The notes below the pieces were generated by a model. That model had not been told where the DNA came from and made no database searches. It saw nothing but the letters and a program-made list of their open reading frames with translations. Shown here one piece after another: positions 21,628 to 33,397 of a DNA stretch of 64,000 nt. How positions within the stretch are numbered: the stretch's first letter is position 1; the number at the start of each line of letters is the position of its first letter. A program made the translations under genes and the position numbers. This DNA is from Dichetophora obliterata (taxonomy: Eukaryota; Arthropoda; Insecta; Diptera; Sciomyzidae): contig OY986439.1 in the NCBI GenBank assembly GCA_963920525.1, positions 48,053,482-48,117,481 on the forward strand. The letters are read 5' to 3'.

Positions 21628-24600
21628 AGCAGCCTTAGAGGCGAAGAATTGTTTAGGGACGGAGTATAATTGGTTAGGAACTATTCATTAAAATAATATA
21701 AAAGAAAATGTTTTTAAGATCCTTAAAATAAACTTGTTTTAAAGACAATTCTTTTACATTACTCTGCAGGTCCAATTTTCACCCACTTTTAACAGTAAAT
21801 CCAATTGAGACACAAAAAGTTAGCAATCATTCCTCTGTACCGCTCACATTTTACTGTAACGTTCTGACCAACATAGTTTTGGAAGATATGTGGACAAATG
21901 ATTCCAGTGGCTTTTTCTGGTTGAACACAATAAAATTAACGTAATGCCCGATGTGTTTCTCGATTAGAACCATGGTTTTCTATTGATAAAACCAGTAAAA
22001 TGTCAGATCGGCTGTCACAAAAAACAGTGTTGTCAATTTAGAGTTCACCGGCTAAAAAAATCCTTCATGCTAAGAAGGCAAAGCTAATCAAAAGTGATCA
22101 GTAAAAATACGCAGTGAAAAATAATAAATGCCGATCCATATAATAATATAATTTCCGGTATATCGACAAAATGTTGACCTAGTATGACCTAGTCGTCAAA
22201 AAAAAACTAAAATCCGCATTTCCTTAAAAGCACCTGGCTTGCAAGCAACATGTATTTGAGGTAAAAAATCCAATCCTCTTTTATAACGGGAACTATAAAT
22301 GGTACAATTTATCAGGAAGAATGCTTTAAAAAAGTTTCTGCAACCATTTTTAAGATACCACACGGACTAAACTGCTACTTTGGCCTGACCTAGGCAGTTG
22401 ACGTTATGCAAGAGACACTACCGAATGGTATAAAAATAATTAAATCGATTTTGTTGCCAAAGAAAACAATCCAGTGAATAGCCCTGAGAATTCAGCGATC
22501 AACAGAGAAAAATAAGTTGACTATAAACGGGGCTTTATAGAAGATAGGATTTTCAGTATCTACCCTAGAGGAGATCTGCATAAAGTGAAGCTGCCAGAAC
22601 AGTGGATACGAAACTCGGTTAAAAAACTAATGGCATGCGTTTTACAGTAGTGCAATGCTTTCGCCAACCCACCAAATTCAAAGAATTTTGAATTAAGATA
22701 GTGAGCTTTAGATCAAGTGAGTTTTCAAGAAGGCAACAACAACAACAACAACTCTGTATAGAGTCAATCATTTAGCTGACTAGACAGTCTGTTTCGGAAA
22801 TCGCTACATATTCCTCTTCAGTAGTCTTTGAGTGATTAAGCTGTGATCAACTCACTGTTTAAACTAGCATATGTATGTGCAGATCCTCTAATTCATTCTC
22901 ATGAATTGTATGGCTGCTAATCATATGACACTTCAAAGCAGTAGGCGCCATTTTAGATCACCGCCATTAACTCTATCAAGGGCTGCCATCTGTTCCAGTT
23001 GCTTCTTCATTTATTTCAATATTCATTGGTGTTCGATTGTTTGTCGAAATGCACCATAGAAATGAAACGAGTTTTTCAAAGATTTTTGTTTTTACAGATT
23101 TATAAGACCATACGTTAACATTTAAAAAAATAAAAACCAAACTGTAAACGCTTACTTTATTTATTCTTTATAAAAGAAATTAATTGGTTTGATTTTGGTT
23201 ATTTTTACCTTTAGTACAAAAAAATCTATATGAGTACAACTGTATGTATTTAAAAAAAAACCACAAAAAATGAACACATGTTTCAAGGTAACATCTTTAG
23301 GGTATGCTTTTTTTTGCTTATGGTGTGAATTAGAGATGCGCTACTATTCACAGATAAAACCATTAGGAAGCTGGGAATAAATACGGTTGCCTTCATCATT
23401 CGAATGGTGTCTGACACATGCAATAAAAATATGGATTTAATTTATAAATCCAGAAAAACACGCAATTTACACACACACACACACACACTTGCAATCAAAT
23501 AACATAAAACATTTATATAAAAAAAAAACAATATAAAACTATCTGTATATCAGAATTATCTTTATTGTAAGAAATAAATATCGTTATATCCGGGGTTGTT
23601 TCGCTTTGCTCAATATTATCATTCAGTTGCTGCCTAATTCAGTTTTTTAACATTTCCTATTGTGCCCTCTTTCAACCCTGTAAACAAAACAGGATGTATT
23701 GTATGACAGCTAAATAGGAGGTGGTTAACGCCTCTTTAGGGATATGCTGCTTTACGCTATACTCACGTAATCGGGGGTTGCCAGCGTCGATTGCCGTCGC
23801 TTGTTTAACGTTTTATACACGCACCTTTTTAATGGATTTAGAAATAAAATTTTTATCAATTTTCAAAGGATTTTTATTATAATAGTTTACAAAAGGTGCT
23901 ATTCCATAAAATAACACAGAAGATTTATTTTGTTGCCTTGCGCTAAATTTTGATTTGTTGCGCGTTGGAGAGTTATCGATGGTGCAGACAAAATTTGGTC
24001 TAAATTGATTTCTTATAGCTGTATCAATAAACAGACATTTTATGAACTTGCTTGGTCTTCTGCCAACACTTGAATTAATCTAAAACACTTGGAACGTGCT
24101 GACGACATGCTGCGAAATTTGCTTTTGAAGGCATTTCAAGAAATGATAGAAATCAGGCATATTTTGCTGGCTTTAGTGATACTGCGAGGTGGAAGGATCT
24201 TAACGTAATGACTAGGTGTCTTAAAATCTTTGTTAAAAAATAGATCAATATTTTTCATTAGATGAATCCAAATGGTCTGATATAACTTTCTAAGTATCGC
24301 ACACTGGTTTTAATTAAAAACAAACTAGCAATCGATAGCAAAATAAGTGCAATTTTTGAAAATTTTTGGCTTCCGTAGAAGAAAATTAGCTCTGAGAATA
24401 AAAATGCATATCAAACGTTTTCCACTTTAATGATTTGATAGGCCGATTTAAAAATCATCAAAAATCGTAGAATAAACAATTTTTAATTCTTCAAATTGAA
24501 ATAGTATTTTATAAGTAATGTTCAAACTAAAATAAAAACAATGAGGGCAAAACATGCACGAATATGTTATAAATCAATAAGAAAGAGAAGGTGTCTAAAA

Positions 24601-24660
24601 ATGTTGTGTTTTAATTTTACAAGCAAAAGAATTGGTTAATGTAGCTCAGATTACCTCTAA
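21628..24660. other. Long spacer with microsatellites
   Basis: A (CAA)n run lies at 22736-22750 and (AC)n at 23470-23487. The rest is AT-rich with scattered low-quality frames. The stretch 22430-22700 has higher GC and may be a decayed element, but I recognise no protein in it. Confidence 0.35.
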
Positions 24661-25295
24661 GGGCCAGTTTTTCAGTGCAAATGTAACTCTTTTTCTGGTT
24701 TAAGCAAAGGAGCAAGTTTTTCAGTGAAACTAAAGTTTAAACTAAGCTTAAACGCCCAAAATTGGTGCGTTAAACTTTGGTTAACTTGTCATGTGATCTT
24801 GACAGATTATTTGTTTTGCTTAGTTTATGCAAAATTTTTCTTTCGCATTCGACAATGACCGCATTCAGCGAAGTGAACTGTTATGAACTGTAATGGTAGC
24901 GATGCCTTAGCGAGTTATGTTTTTCTCTGAATTTGTTTATTTACTCTAAACGACAGAAAAGTTGTAAGTTCTTTATTTTCATTACTATTATTATGTAATT
25001 ATATAAATAATTTAATTGCAAGCTTTTCTCACTCACATTTTAGCACAAAAGTTGCACAGTTGTTGTATTCGCTGAATGCGGAAAATGTGTTTTTTTATTG
25101 TCAGCTGTTAGAATTTCTCAATAAATTTTTGACGATTGCAAGTGTTACCACATTAGTTATCCCTACTCAGCATTTAAACTGCTTTTAAACCAGCACTGAA
25201 AAATTGATTCCTTAGTTGAACTCAATTCAATTTTATTCTACTTTTAACTAATCTCAATTTAAACTAGGTTTAAACAAGCACTGAAAAATTGGCCC
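24661..25295. mobile_element. 635-bp MITE, ends GGGCCARTTTTTCAGTGC
   Basis: GGGCCAGTTTTTCAGTGC at 24661 faces the complement of GGGCCAATTTTTCAGTGC ending at 25295, 17 of 18 bases. A degenerate second layer follows (CAAGTTTTTCAGTG at 24713, CAGCACTGAAAAATTG at 25191). An internal perfect palindrome pair CCGCATTCAGCGAA (24869) and TTCGCTGAATGCGG (25068) lies near the centre. The 3-bp flanks TAA/AAA would fit PIF/Harbinger only loosely. No coding sequence is present. Confidence 0.7.
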
Positions 25296-25582
25296 AAAGA
25301 AATTTATTCTGTCTTAACTAAAGGCATTAGAGCAGGTTACTGTTGAAAAACATCTTGTAGTTTCTTAAATTTCTTTCCAAAAAATTGTTAGATCACTTTA
25401 TTTTAAATTTTGTAGGTACATTTATATACTGAGGTTTAGGAATAATAAAAAAATAACTAAATGTTTGAAAGTTTAAATCATTCTTTATTTTAAATATAAA
25501 TTCTAGCATAAACTCAAGTAAGCAAAAAGAACAGCAAGAAAAAAGTATGAAAGGGAGAAAAACTGAGAAATTGGCACTGAAA

Positions 25583-25715
25583 TCTCATCGCCTCTGTGGT
25601 GCAATGCGCTAAAATGCGCTGGCACGGCGACCACGCCCGGGTTCGATCCCAGGTGGTGGCCTCACAAAGATTTCTGATGAAGCCTATAGCAGGGCCGAAA
25701 TTGCAATAAAATCAG
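25583..25715 (+). mobile_element. tRNA-derived SINE of a second family
   Basis: GCCTCTGTGGTGCAATGCGC provides an A-box-like region and GGTTCGATCCC at 25640-25650 a perfect polymerase III B box. It is followed by GAAGCCTATAGCAGGGCC and an A-rich end. The acceptor-stem partner of GCCTCTG is missing, so it is not a working tRNA gene. The head differs from the SINE at 8280 but resembles the one near 61366, which also starts GCCTCTGT. Confidence 0.6.
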
Positions 25716-26967
25716 TTAGTGATGTTTTCCTTTTCATATTGAAAATGTTGTTGTTCTTGTTTATTTGAAAAAAATTCGCTAGACCTAAGCTCAATAAATG
25801 ATTTTAAACTATCAAACTATCAAACAAATACTATCAAACTTTAGAATTTGTATTTAAATCATAGAAAATTAACATATTACAATAATAAATAATGTCATAT
25901 AAAAAACTTAAAAAAAAATAATCTTTTACCACTTCAATCGACGATTCTTTACTACCACTACTTTTTTAACTATATTGTCAGTAAAAAAGTAAGATTATTA
26001 GTTTTCTTGAATTCATGAAGAATGAATTTTGTTGAGAAGTGTCATTGCTGTCTAACGCAGCCATGCTTTTTTAATCACATATTTGATTTTATCAAGAATT
26101 TACACCGAAAAACTTTATTCACGAAATTTTTTGGAAAATTGTTGGTCTTGTGATATAAGAAAAAGAAAAACAAAACAAAGGTGCCTTATTTATAAAAAAG
26201 TAACTAAAAATATGTAAATTTTTTTCTTTCAACGAAAATTTCATATATTTTTAAAAAAATCTAATGTTATTAATTTGATGGAATATGGAATATACTTAAT
26301 TTTATTTGATATATAAAGAAAGCTAATAAAATTAAAGAAATGTTTGCAAAACTTTTGAGGAATAAGCACTTAAGTCAAAATTATTTATTAAAATAACGCT
26401 ACTTAAGCGCTAATCTTTAAGGTCAAAGGTCACAAAGAATATTCAGTGCACACATTTTTTTCCAAAACAACATTTTGAAAGAATTAATTAAAAAAAACAA
26501 AATCATGATTTTCGATGACAGAAACTGTTTATTTGTGAAAATGAATATTATGTGTGAAATGTGAATGAAGCAATTTTTGCAAATAAATGATATGTCACAT
26601 GAATGAGTGCACGGAAAAAGAAAATCAAAAAATGTACAACAAAAACAACTTTTTGCCTATTTTTTAATAATTTCCATCGTTTTTTTTTTGTGATTTTGAG
26701 GCGATGACCTTGAAGCAAGTTGTTATACTGAGAAAATCTACAGGGCATTTTTTTAAAATCGGGCTTTGTTTTAACATACTATCCGTGAAAAAAATTACCA
26801 AAAAGCTGTCGTGTACCGTTATTTTTCGCAACCAAGGATTTTCATGCAAAAATACGTTGTACTGAGAAAAGCTACAGTTTTCGAGATATCGTCATAAGTT
26901 CGATGTTAAAATAAATATATATTCGCACAAATTACATAAAAAAAAAACACTTATTGTAGGATATTAG
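25716..26967. other. AT-rich spacer with one nuclear-receptor-like direct repeat
   Basis: AGGTCAAAGGTCA at 26420-26432 is a perfect DR1 arrangement of two AGGTCA half-sites. A related block recurs at 28249. No coding region is recognised; the frames here are low complexity. Confidence 0.35.
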
Positions 26968-27075
26968 GGCATTCAATCCCGGGATCCCGGACTTTTCTTA
27001 GTCCCGACAGTGCCGGGATTACAAGGCCAAAAATCCCTGGTTTTCGGAATCCCGAGATTGCCTCTTCTGCAAAAA
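26968..27075. repeat. End fragment of a hAT-type MITE rich in CCCGGGATCCCGG
   Basis: TAGGGCATTCAATCCCGGGA opens a block with repeated ATCCCGGGATCCCGG words. It strongly resembles the left end of the complete element at 54573-55923 (TAGGGCTTTCAATTTCGGGA). No matching right end is seen downstream, so it is probably a solo or truncated end. Confidence 0.5.
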
Positions 27076-29516
27076 AATTCCAAAATATTCCAACAAAAAA
27101 TTCAATGATACTACTTAAAAAAAATGATGTGATTTTAAAAAATTTTTAAATAAAAACCTTTCTAAAACTATTTGTACAAAATAACACAATGGGCTTACCA
27201 ATAGTCATTTTAGTGCCGACTCTAAATTTAGTGTAAGTTTTTTGACAACAAACTCTATAGAAATAATGTCGAAAAAGCTCACACTAAATTAAGAGTAGGT
27301 ATTGAATCGATTATTGTAAAGCCCAATGTGTTAAACACATAATACTTCCTAAGAAATACTGAAATGTGATTTAAGTAATACAAAAATAAAATTCTTTTTC
27401 ATTAAAATATTATAAAATCCTTAAAAAACTTAACCTTAACTTAAAAAAACTAAAATTTGACCAAAAAATTAAAAAAACTTCCTTAAACAAGCTGTATAAA
27501 ATATCACAAAATTCCTACTTAGAAATACTAAAATTACACTATAAGGACGTCAAAAAGACACACGAAAATACCGAGATACGTAAACTTATTTTTTGGTCGT
27601 AGCATTTTTAGTTTAGTTTTTGCCAATCAGATCAAAATCTTAAGATATTTGCGATTGAAATTTAGTCACTTTTGGACCCATTTTTAGCTATATTTTCCTT
27701 ATTTTGTAGATCAAAAATTTTGTCCATTTCCGATTTTGCTTACACTTTCAGGATTAAATCTACTTATGAAATAAAAACACTAATTTGAGCAAAAGAAATT
27801 CAGATTTTTTTTTAGGTTTTTACGTTCAACATTCAAATTTGGTCCAAAGGAAAGAAAAATCGAACTGCTTAACTTTTGGAAAATTATAGATAAAATAATA
27901 CTAATTTGATTTTCACGTTGGAGGTATTTTTGAAAAGACAAACAATTTTTTCTGATATAATAAGAAATAATTTTCTGAATAATCTGAATGATCTAATGTT
28001 ATTATTTGTTTTTATAATATTAATTAATAATAATTAATAAACAATAAATACTATCCAAACGTTTAATCGAAACTGTGTTTTTTAGTTTTTTATAATATTC
28101 TGGAATCGAAATTGGATGTCCAGTAAAGAAAAGCGAAAAATGTTTTTGTCCATTTTAGCAATGCCTAAAATTTCCTCTTACACCATGTTCTTCCTTCTTT
28201 TATAGTTTAGATTTTATTTAAGAAATATTCTTTCAATACTCATATTTCAGGTCAAAGGTCACAAAAATATGTGGTGCACTTCTTCTCCCTACTCTAATTC
28301 ATTTAAAAAAAATTATCAAAATCGGTTGAGAAACACGGGAGAAAATGGTACCGATCGCCTACGCATTTTCATATATATGGGCATTTTCAAGGTGGCGTTA
28401 CGGACGATTTGGACGAATAAATTTTAAAAAATAGAATGAAAAAGTTTAACTTTTTAAAAGTTCTTTTTATATTTGCGTAGTATTAAGTAGCACTATATTA
28501 AGTAAAAACAATGACAACAATTAACCCTATGGATCTAAAGATATAAGCAAAAATATGTGCTGGCGTTACGTTACAAAAAACGGAAGTGATTTCTGATATG
28601 GATTACAAAATTTGCAAAACTCTCTGAATTAGGCAAGACTTTTTGTATAAATCTTTATTTAAAAGGTTTTGAAATAACATAAATTTATTTTTCAAGTGAT
28701 CAAATTTAAAAATCTTTTTTGTTTTTTTTTTCTAGGATTTTTTTTCTGGCGTGACGTTGCTGGCGTTACGCTACTAAAATTTCCATTGCAGTTTAATTGG
28801 GTATTAAAGTAATTAGGTAGTAAGGTAATTATGTAATTAAAAAACAAATTTAATATATTGTCCTTTCCTTACATCAACCATTTGTCATTATCCCTAGCCA
28901 ATGCCTTCCATTTTTACTACAACAAAAAAGCTTACGAAACATTTACGAAAAAGAAAAACTACTTTTGTGAAACAGTGCAGACGACTTGATCATCATGGTT
29001 AATGAGCTTATGTAGAAATTGCTGAAACTAATAATATTAAAATGTTTTACTTAAATCTATAGCAATAAAACTCATTTTCTTTTGGTTGTTTGTTTCTTTG
29101 TCTGGCCTTTATACAATTCTAAATGGCCCAAAGGATTTGGCTTAAACCAGGTATACATATTAAGTGCGTCCTAAGTTAAACTGTAACATACTTAGTTTTT
29201 CCACGCCCCTTCCGAAATTTTTCAACTAACGGTAATTTTGTTATTATAATATTTTTACCATCAAAGTTTTTTGTGTATTTAATTTTACAAAATTTATGTT
29301 ATTTTGACATCAAAAACACTCATATAATCAAAATTGTAGAAATTTTCAGTACAACGGATTTTTCATAAAACATTGTTACTTAAGAATGAGAAAAAACGAC
29401 ATGAAAATCAAAGTTTGGCCTTTCAATGCAAATATCTCCACTGTCCATAAACATATTTCATTCAATTTTTTTTTGTTCAAAAGTTCAATAAGAGCACTTC
29501 ACAAAAAAAAGGTTGA
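27076..29516. other. AT-rich spacer with dispersed repeat words
   Basis: AGGTCAAAGGTCACAAA recurs at 28249. GGCGTTACG or GGCGTGACG occurs at 28394, 28562, 28748 and 28762. This patch (28245-28800) looks like an old repeat copy, but no ends can be paired. Confidence 0.35.
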
Positions 29517-30003
29517 ACTGTACCCAGCGGCGGATCTGGAAAAAATCTTGGGGGGGGGGGTAAATTACCAAAGTCACACATTTTCGATTTGAGAAAATGT
29601 TGTCTTTTTACAAATAAAAAAATTGTACGTTTTTGAATTGAAATTATCGAATTGTGTAAGAAGCAATTTTCCCAGACACATACACGCACATTTCCGTATT
29701 TATTTATATATCCCTTTTTCTGGAATATCTTAGCGAAAAGTAAATAAAAACTCTAAATTTGACTAATTTTGGAATTAAGGTTGATTTATTAAAATTTTTC
29801 ACATTTATTCCATTATAAAACATTGCACAATTATATTTTCAAATATGTGCAATGAAAAAACATAGTACTTTTCAATAAAAAAAATAAAGGAATTCGAAAC
29901 TTATTGTTCTGACGTTACGACTATGATATGGTACACTTTGAAAAATAAATGAACAATACAAAATGTATACTGATTATTAGATAGTCATTAGATAGAGACA
30001 AAA

Positions 30004-30648
30004 TTATATGACAAAATCATCGCAGCGTTTTTTTTTTGCTGCAAAGTTATCAATAACTTCGTTAATATTTATTTTAATGTCTCTATGTATATGCAATAAT
30101 GCGAGTCCATTCAATCGTTCTTGTTGCATAGTTGAACGTAACCATGTTTTTAATCGTCGCAGTGTAGAAAAACTTCACTCAGCTGTTGCTACACTGATAG
30201 GAAGCGTGGCAAAGATAGCAAACGTTTTAGAAATTAGTGGAAAAATGTCATTGTCGTCACAAAGAGTAAAAACGGTGTTGATATCATTAACCTTAGTTTC
30301 GCTCTCCCATTTACACTGCCAAATTTGAAGTTCATGAAATAATTGAATTGGAATTAGTTCCTTATTACCGTCACAAAATGGAATTATTATCTTAGAAATG
30401 TTAACACTCAAATTGTTTAGCTTTTCATTGTTTTGTTTATCAATTCTGTTTGGCAGGATTTCGTTTACATATAGTTTTTGGAAAAATTTTTCGCTGAAAC
30501 GAGCCGCCATATCAGCAATGATATCATCTAGTAATGGTATAAATATGGAAATTCGAAAGTAGTCTTCTGGTGTTGAAACGCTGACATTACAACGATGACC
30601 CTGTCTTCCAGCAATACGAGGTATATTAATTGATATACCTAAACTCAA
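30004..30648 (-). pseudogene. hAT transposase, C-terminal part with one stop
   Basis: The frame reads PRIAGRQGHRCNVSVSTPEDYF, then IFIPLLDDIIADMAARF, and near the end LPISVATAE. A TGA at 30175-30177 stands where Arg is expected, after which the same frame continues SFSTLRRLKTWLRSTM and LNGLALLHIHRDI. These are the helical insertion and dimerisation regions of the hAT group with TTF-type zinc fingers. The last catalytic Glu of the RNase H fold lies next to this region in the family. The upstream zinc finger and the first two acidic residues are absent. Confidence 0.85.
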
Positions 30649-30797
30649 GTATACATATTTTTTTCAGGTGATTACAGATCATGTTATTTTGCAAGCAAAA
30701 TGGTCCTACTCTTCTCGCATCGCTTCATAAAAACGCCACGTACACACAAATGACGTCACAAAACAAAAAAAACAGATTTTTTTTAAAGTACTATAAT

Positions 30798-31036
30798 AAT
30801 TGAAGCGCTCTCGCGAATAACGTTGTAAACGACAAAATTGTAATTGTTCACTTGTATTTATTTTACAAGCACTTTTATTCATTTTTATTAACTTTTTTTA
30901 GTATGCGATAAAAATACCCCAAACTGCTCAACTGCTTACTCAGTTCTGTTTATATATAATATAAGAGAGTGATTCTCACAGTTATTCGCAAAAAAAAAAT
31001 GTCGTCTACAACGTTATTCGCGATTATGCTTCAATT
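30798..31036. repeat. 239-bp inverted-repeat element nested in the hAT copy
   Basis: AATTGAAGC then TCGCGAATAACGTTGTAAAC at the left faces the complement of AATTGAAGC then TCGCGAATAACGTTGTAGAC at the right, with arms of about 45 bp. The loop is non-coding AT-rich DNA. It is a small MITE or foldback, and no target duplication is evident. Confidence 0.7.
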
Positions 31037-32403
31037 GTTGAAATCAATAAAAAAACTTTATATCAATACCTCTGACCATTTTTTTTTTGTAGTATTCTTT
31101 CAAAAAACGCCTTTAGAATCGCTTATGTATACATAAAAGTACTCTTAAGTTGTGGGTACAATTATTTACTTCAAATAAAATATTAAAAAGTAAAGTATTT
31201 AAAAGTTCTTGGGGGGTAATTACCCCCTTTATCCCCCTTGTTTCCGCGCCTGACTGTACCGTTAAGTCAGTCATGATTATGTCAAAAAATGTCCAAAATA
31301 CTTTTTGGACATTTTTTGACTTTTTACTCAAAAAATGACTCAAAAATTGTTTTTGTTGTAAAAATAAAATTAAATAAAAATTACACATCTAGCTACCTTT
31401 TATATGACATAGCATTTATTTGCAGAAATTCTTCTAGCTAAGCGCAAACATTTTTTACTGATTTTCTTTGCGAAATTTATTTTTTTCAAAATATTTTTTC
31501 TTATATTTTTTACAAAAAAAGTCAAGTCTCAAAAATAATTTATGTGCAAAAATTACCCCAAAATCTCTTTCCAATCAAAAGTTACGGCTAAAAATCTATT
31601 TTTTCATACCACACTCAGAAAAAAGTTCCTATCTTTTTATGATAAAAAATTTTTCTATTTTCGATTATAGCAATTTTCTCCATTCCAAATAAAATTTTCT
31701 TCAATTAGAATAAATTTTCACATATTCGAAGAAATATTTCTTCACTTGTGGGAAATGAAAATATTTCATGTCTCTAAAAATGATAAGTATTTTTCTCGCA
31801 CTAAAACATTCTCATTTTTAGAGAAAAATTTATAGAAAATGAAAAATTTTCTCTTTTGTATATAAACAAATCACTATGCGAAATATTTTCTTCAATAAAA
31901 ACAAATCCTTTCTCAAAAATAAAAGAGTCCTCTTCTCTAAAAATGATATCTTTTCTTATATTGAACAAAATTAAATTGGTACGAAAAAAAATAGAAAACG
32001 TGAGACCGATTGAATGATGTTGTGAAAGTAAGTATTGCTTATTCTGCATATTATGACGATTGTTCCTTTAAAAGGAATTTTTTATTTAACATAACTACCC
32101 AAAGCTATGTTACTTATTATCACTGATTCCTTAGATGCATTTATAAAATCGTTTTTCAGAAGAAATTTCTGGAACATTTATAAGAGGTCTCGAAAAACAA
32201 TGCCACAACAATAATTTTACCTCTACTTCTTAACAAACTTTTAACTATTTAAATATTTTAAATATTTTTACTTTGTGTAGAACTGAATTAAAACAAATGT
32301 TTCACAAAAAGACATTTTTAATCGTAATTAATCGTCAAGCAGATATACTTCTCTGTTTCAGAGATAAGTGTACACTATAAAGAAATGTGTTGCACCAATA
32401 TTA

Positions 32404-33397
32404 GGTTAGGTTAGGTTAAAGTGGCTGCCTCATATTGAGACGCACTTAGGCCAATAAGGCCCATTGTGGTACCACAGGGGTTGATCTCCCTTCTCTATTC
32501 AAACCAGCTTGAGCTGTTCACAAAGCTTAGGATTCGGTATATCGATATTTCCGAGAGTTCTTCGAGGTCTCTGAAAAACCAGTTGTTTAGGTGAAGAAAA
32601 CGTTTTTGAGCCAGCGCTGGGCAGGTGCAGAGAAGGTGTTCTGTAGATTCCACCTCCTCCTCATCTCTACAGCTTCTGCAGAAGTCGTTGTGGGGTATGT
32701 TTAATCTTTGAGCGTGCCTGCCAATAAGGCAGTGCCCTGTCAGGATCCCTATCATGGTGCCAATGTGATCTCTACTAAGAGATATGAGTTCTTTTGAACG
32801 CTTCAGATTGAGTTTGGGCCAGATTTGCCGTGTTAAATTACAAGTGTTACCTGCTGACCATCTTTTGTTGGTGTTGATACAGGATAACTCATGTGTAAGG
32901 AGTTTACATGTGGTGAGAGGAATACCAAGGTTTGTCTTGTCTGAAGATAGTTGTTTGGTAGTACCTGTGCGAGCGAGTTCATCTGCTCTGCAGTTACCTA
33001 GAAAATCCCTATGTCCAGGAATCCAGCATAGGATAATTTTGAGCTGCTCTGCCATCTCGTTTAGAGATCTGCGGCAGTTGAAAACTGTTTCAGATGTTAT
33101 TTCAACAGTTCCTAGGGCTTTCAGAGCGGCTTGACTGTCAGAAAGTATGCATATATCCATGGAAGATATATCATTTTTCTGAAGCCAAGTTAACGCTTCA
33201 TGTATAGCAGCGATTTCAGCTTGAAATACACTGCAATGGTCAGGGAGCCTGAAGGCTATATTGATGCTTAATGTTTCTGAGTAGACTCCTCCACCTACTT
33301 TGCCATCTAGTTTTGATCCATCCGTAAAGATCTCAATGACATAGTGAGGTGAACGGTTTTCTTGTTCCCACTCTTCTCGAGAGGGAATGGATACATC
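32404..33397 (-). mobile_element. 5'-truncated non-LTR retrotransposon with 13-bp target duplication and TTAGG-like tail
   Basis: TGCACCAATATTA at 32391-32403 and 33398-33410 flanks a 994-bp insert. Its open end is inside the coding region, as expected for 5' truncation during target-primed reverse transcription. Its 3' end on the minus strand is TTAACCTAACCTAACC, i.e. (TTAGG)-like repeats on the plus strand at 32402-32416. It disrupts the MITE at 31612-33757 and is the younger of the two. Confidence 0.88.
32495..33397 (-). CDS. Partial ORF2: RNase H and C-terminal zinc-knuckle-like domain
   Basis: The frame is open from the truncation point to the stop, about 300 codons. RNase H removes the RNA strand during retrotransposition. 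Its acidic residues are visible in order: FTDGSK, FQAEIAAIHEAL, LSDSQAALKAL and CRADELAR, after the WIPGHRDFLGN block. A Cys/His region, FCRSCRDEEEVESTEHLLC, follows. The RT and endonuclease domains were lost by truncation. RNase H is found in I-, LOA- and R1-related clades, and I cannot decide between them. The intact frame suggests recent insertion. Confidence 0.88.
   Translation of the reverse strand, partial: DVSIPSREEWEQENRSPHYVIEIFTDGSKLDGKVGGGVYSETLSINIAFRLPDHCSVFQAEIAAIHEALTWLQKNDISSMDICILSDSQAALKALGTVEITSETVFNCRRSLNEMAEQLKIILCWIPGHRDFLGNCRADELARTGTTKQLSSDKTNLGIPLTTCKLLTHELSCINTNKRWSAGNTCNLTRQIWPKLNLKRSKELISLSRDHIGTMIGILTGHCLIGRHAQRLNIPHNDFCRSCRDEEEVESTEHLLCTCPALAQKRFLHLNNWFFRDLEELSEISIYRILSFVNSSSWFE

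Larger units (their letters stand above)
29525..31252 (-). mobile_element. hAT transposon, 1728 bp, internally deleted, perfect 8-bp duplication
   Basis: ACTGTACC at 29517-29524 and 31253-31260 flanks CAGCGGCGGATC at the left and GTTTCCGCGCCTG at the right. G-tracts follow just inside each end (GGGGGGGGGG near 29551, CCCCC near 31223 and 31233). This is a classic hAT structure. A truncated transposase lies on the minus strand at 30004-30648, and a small inverted-repeat element is nested at 30798-31036. The N-terminal half of the gene is missing, so this copy needs help in trans, if it moves at all. Confidence 0.85.

Noticed and set aside
25600..25675. Possible functional tRNA gene
   Set aside because: The B box is perfect, but the GCCTCTG acceptor arm has no pairing partner and the anticodon arm does not close, so it is a SINE head.
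32784..33134. 116-codon plus-strand ORF
   Set aside because: It is the antisense of the RNase H coding region and shows no family features.
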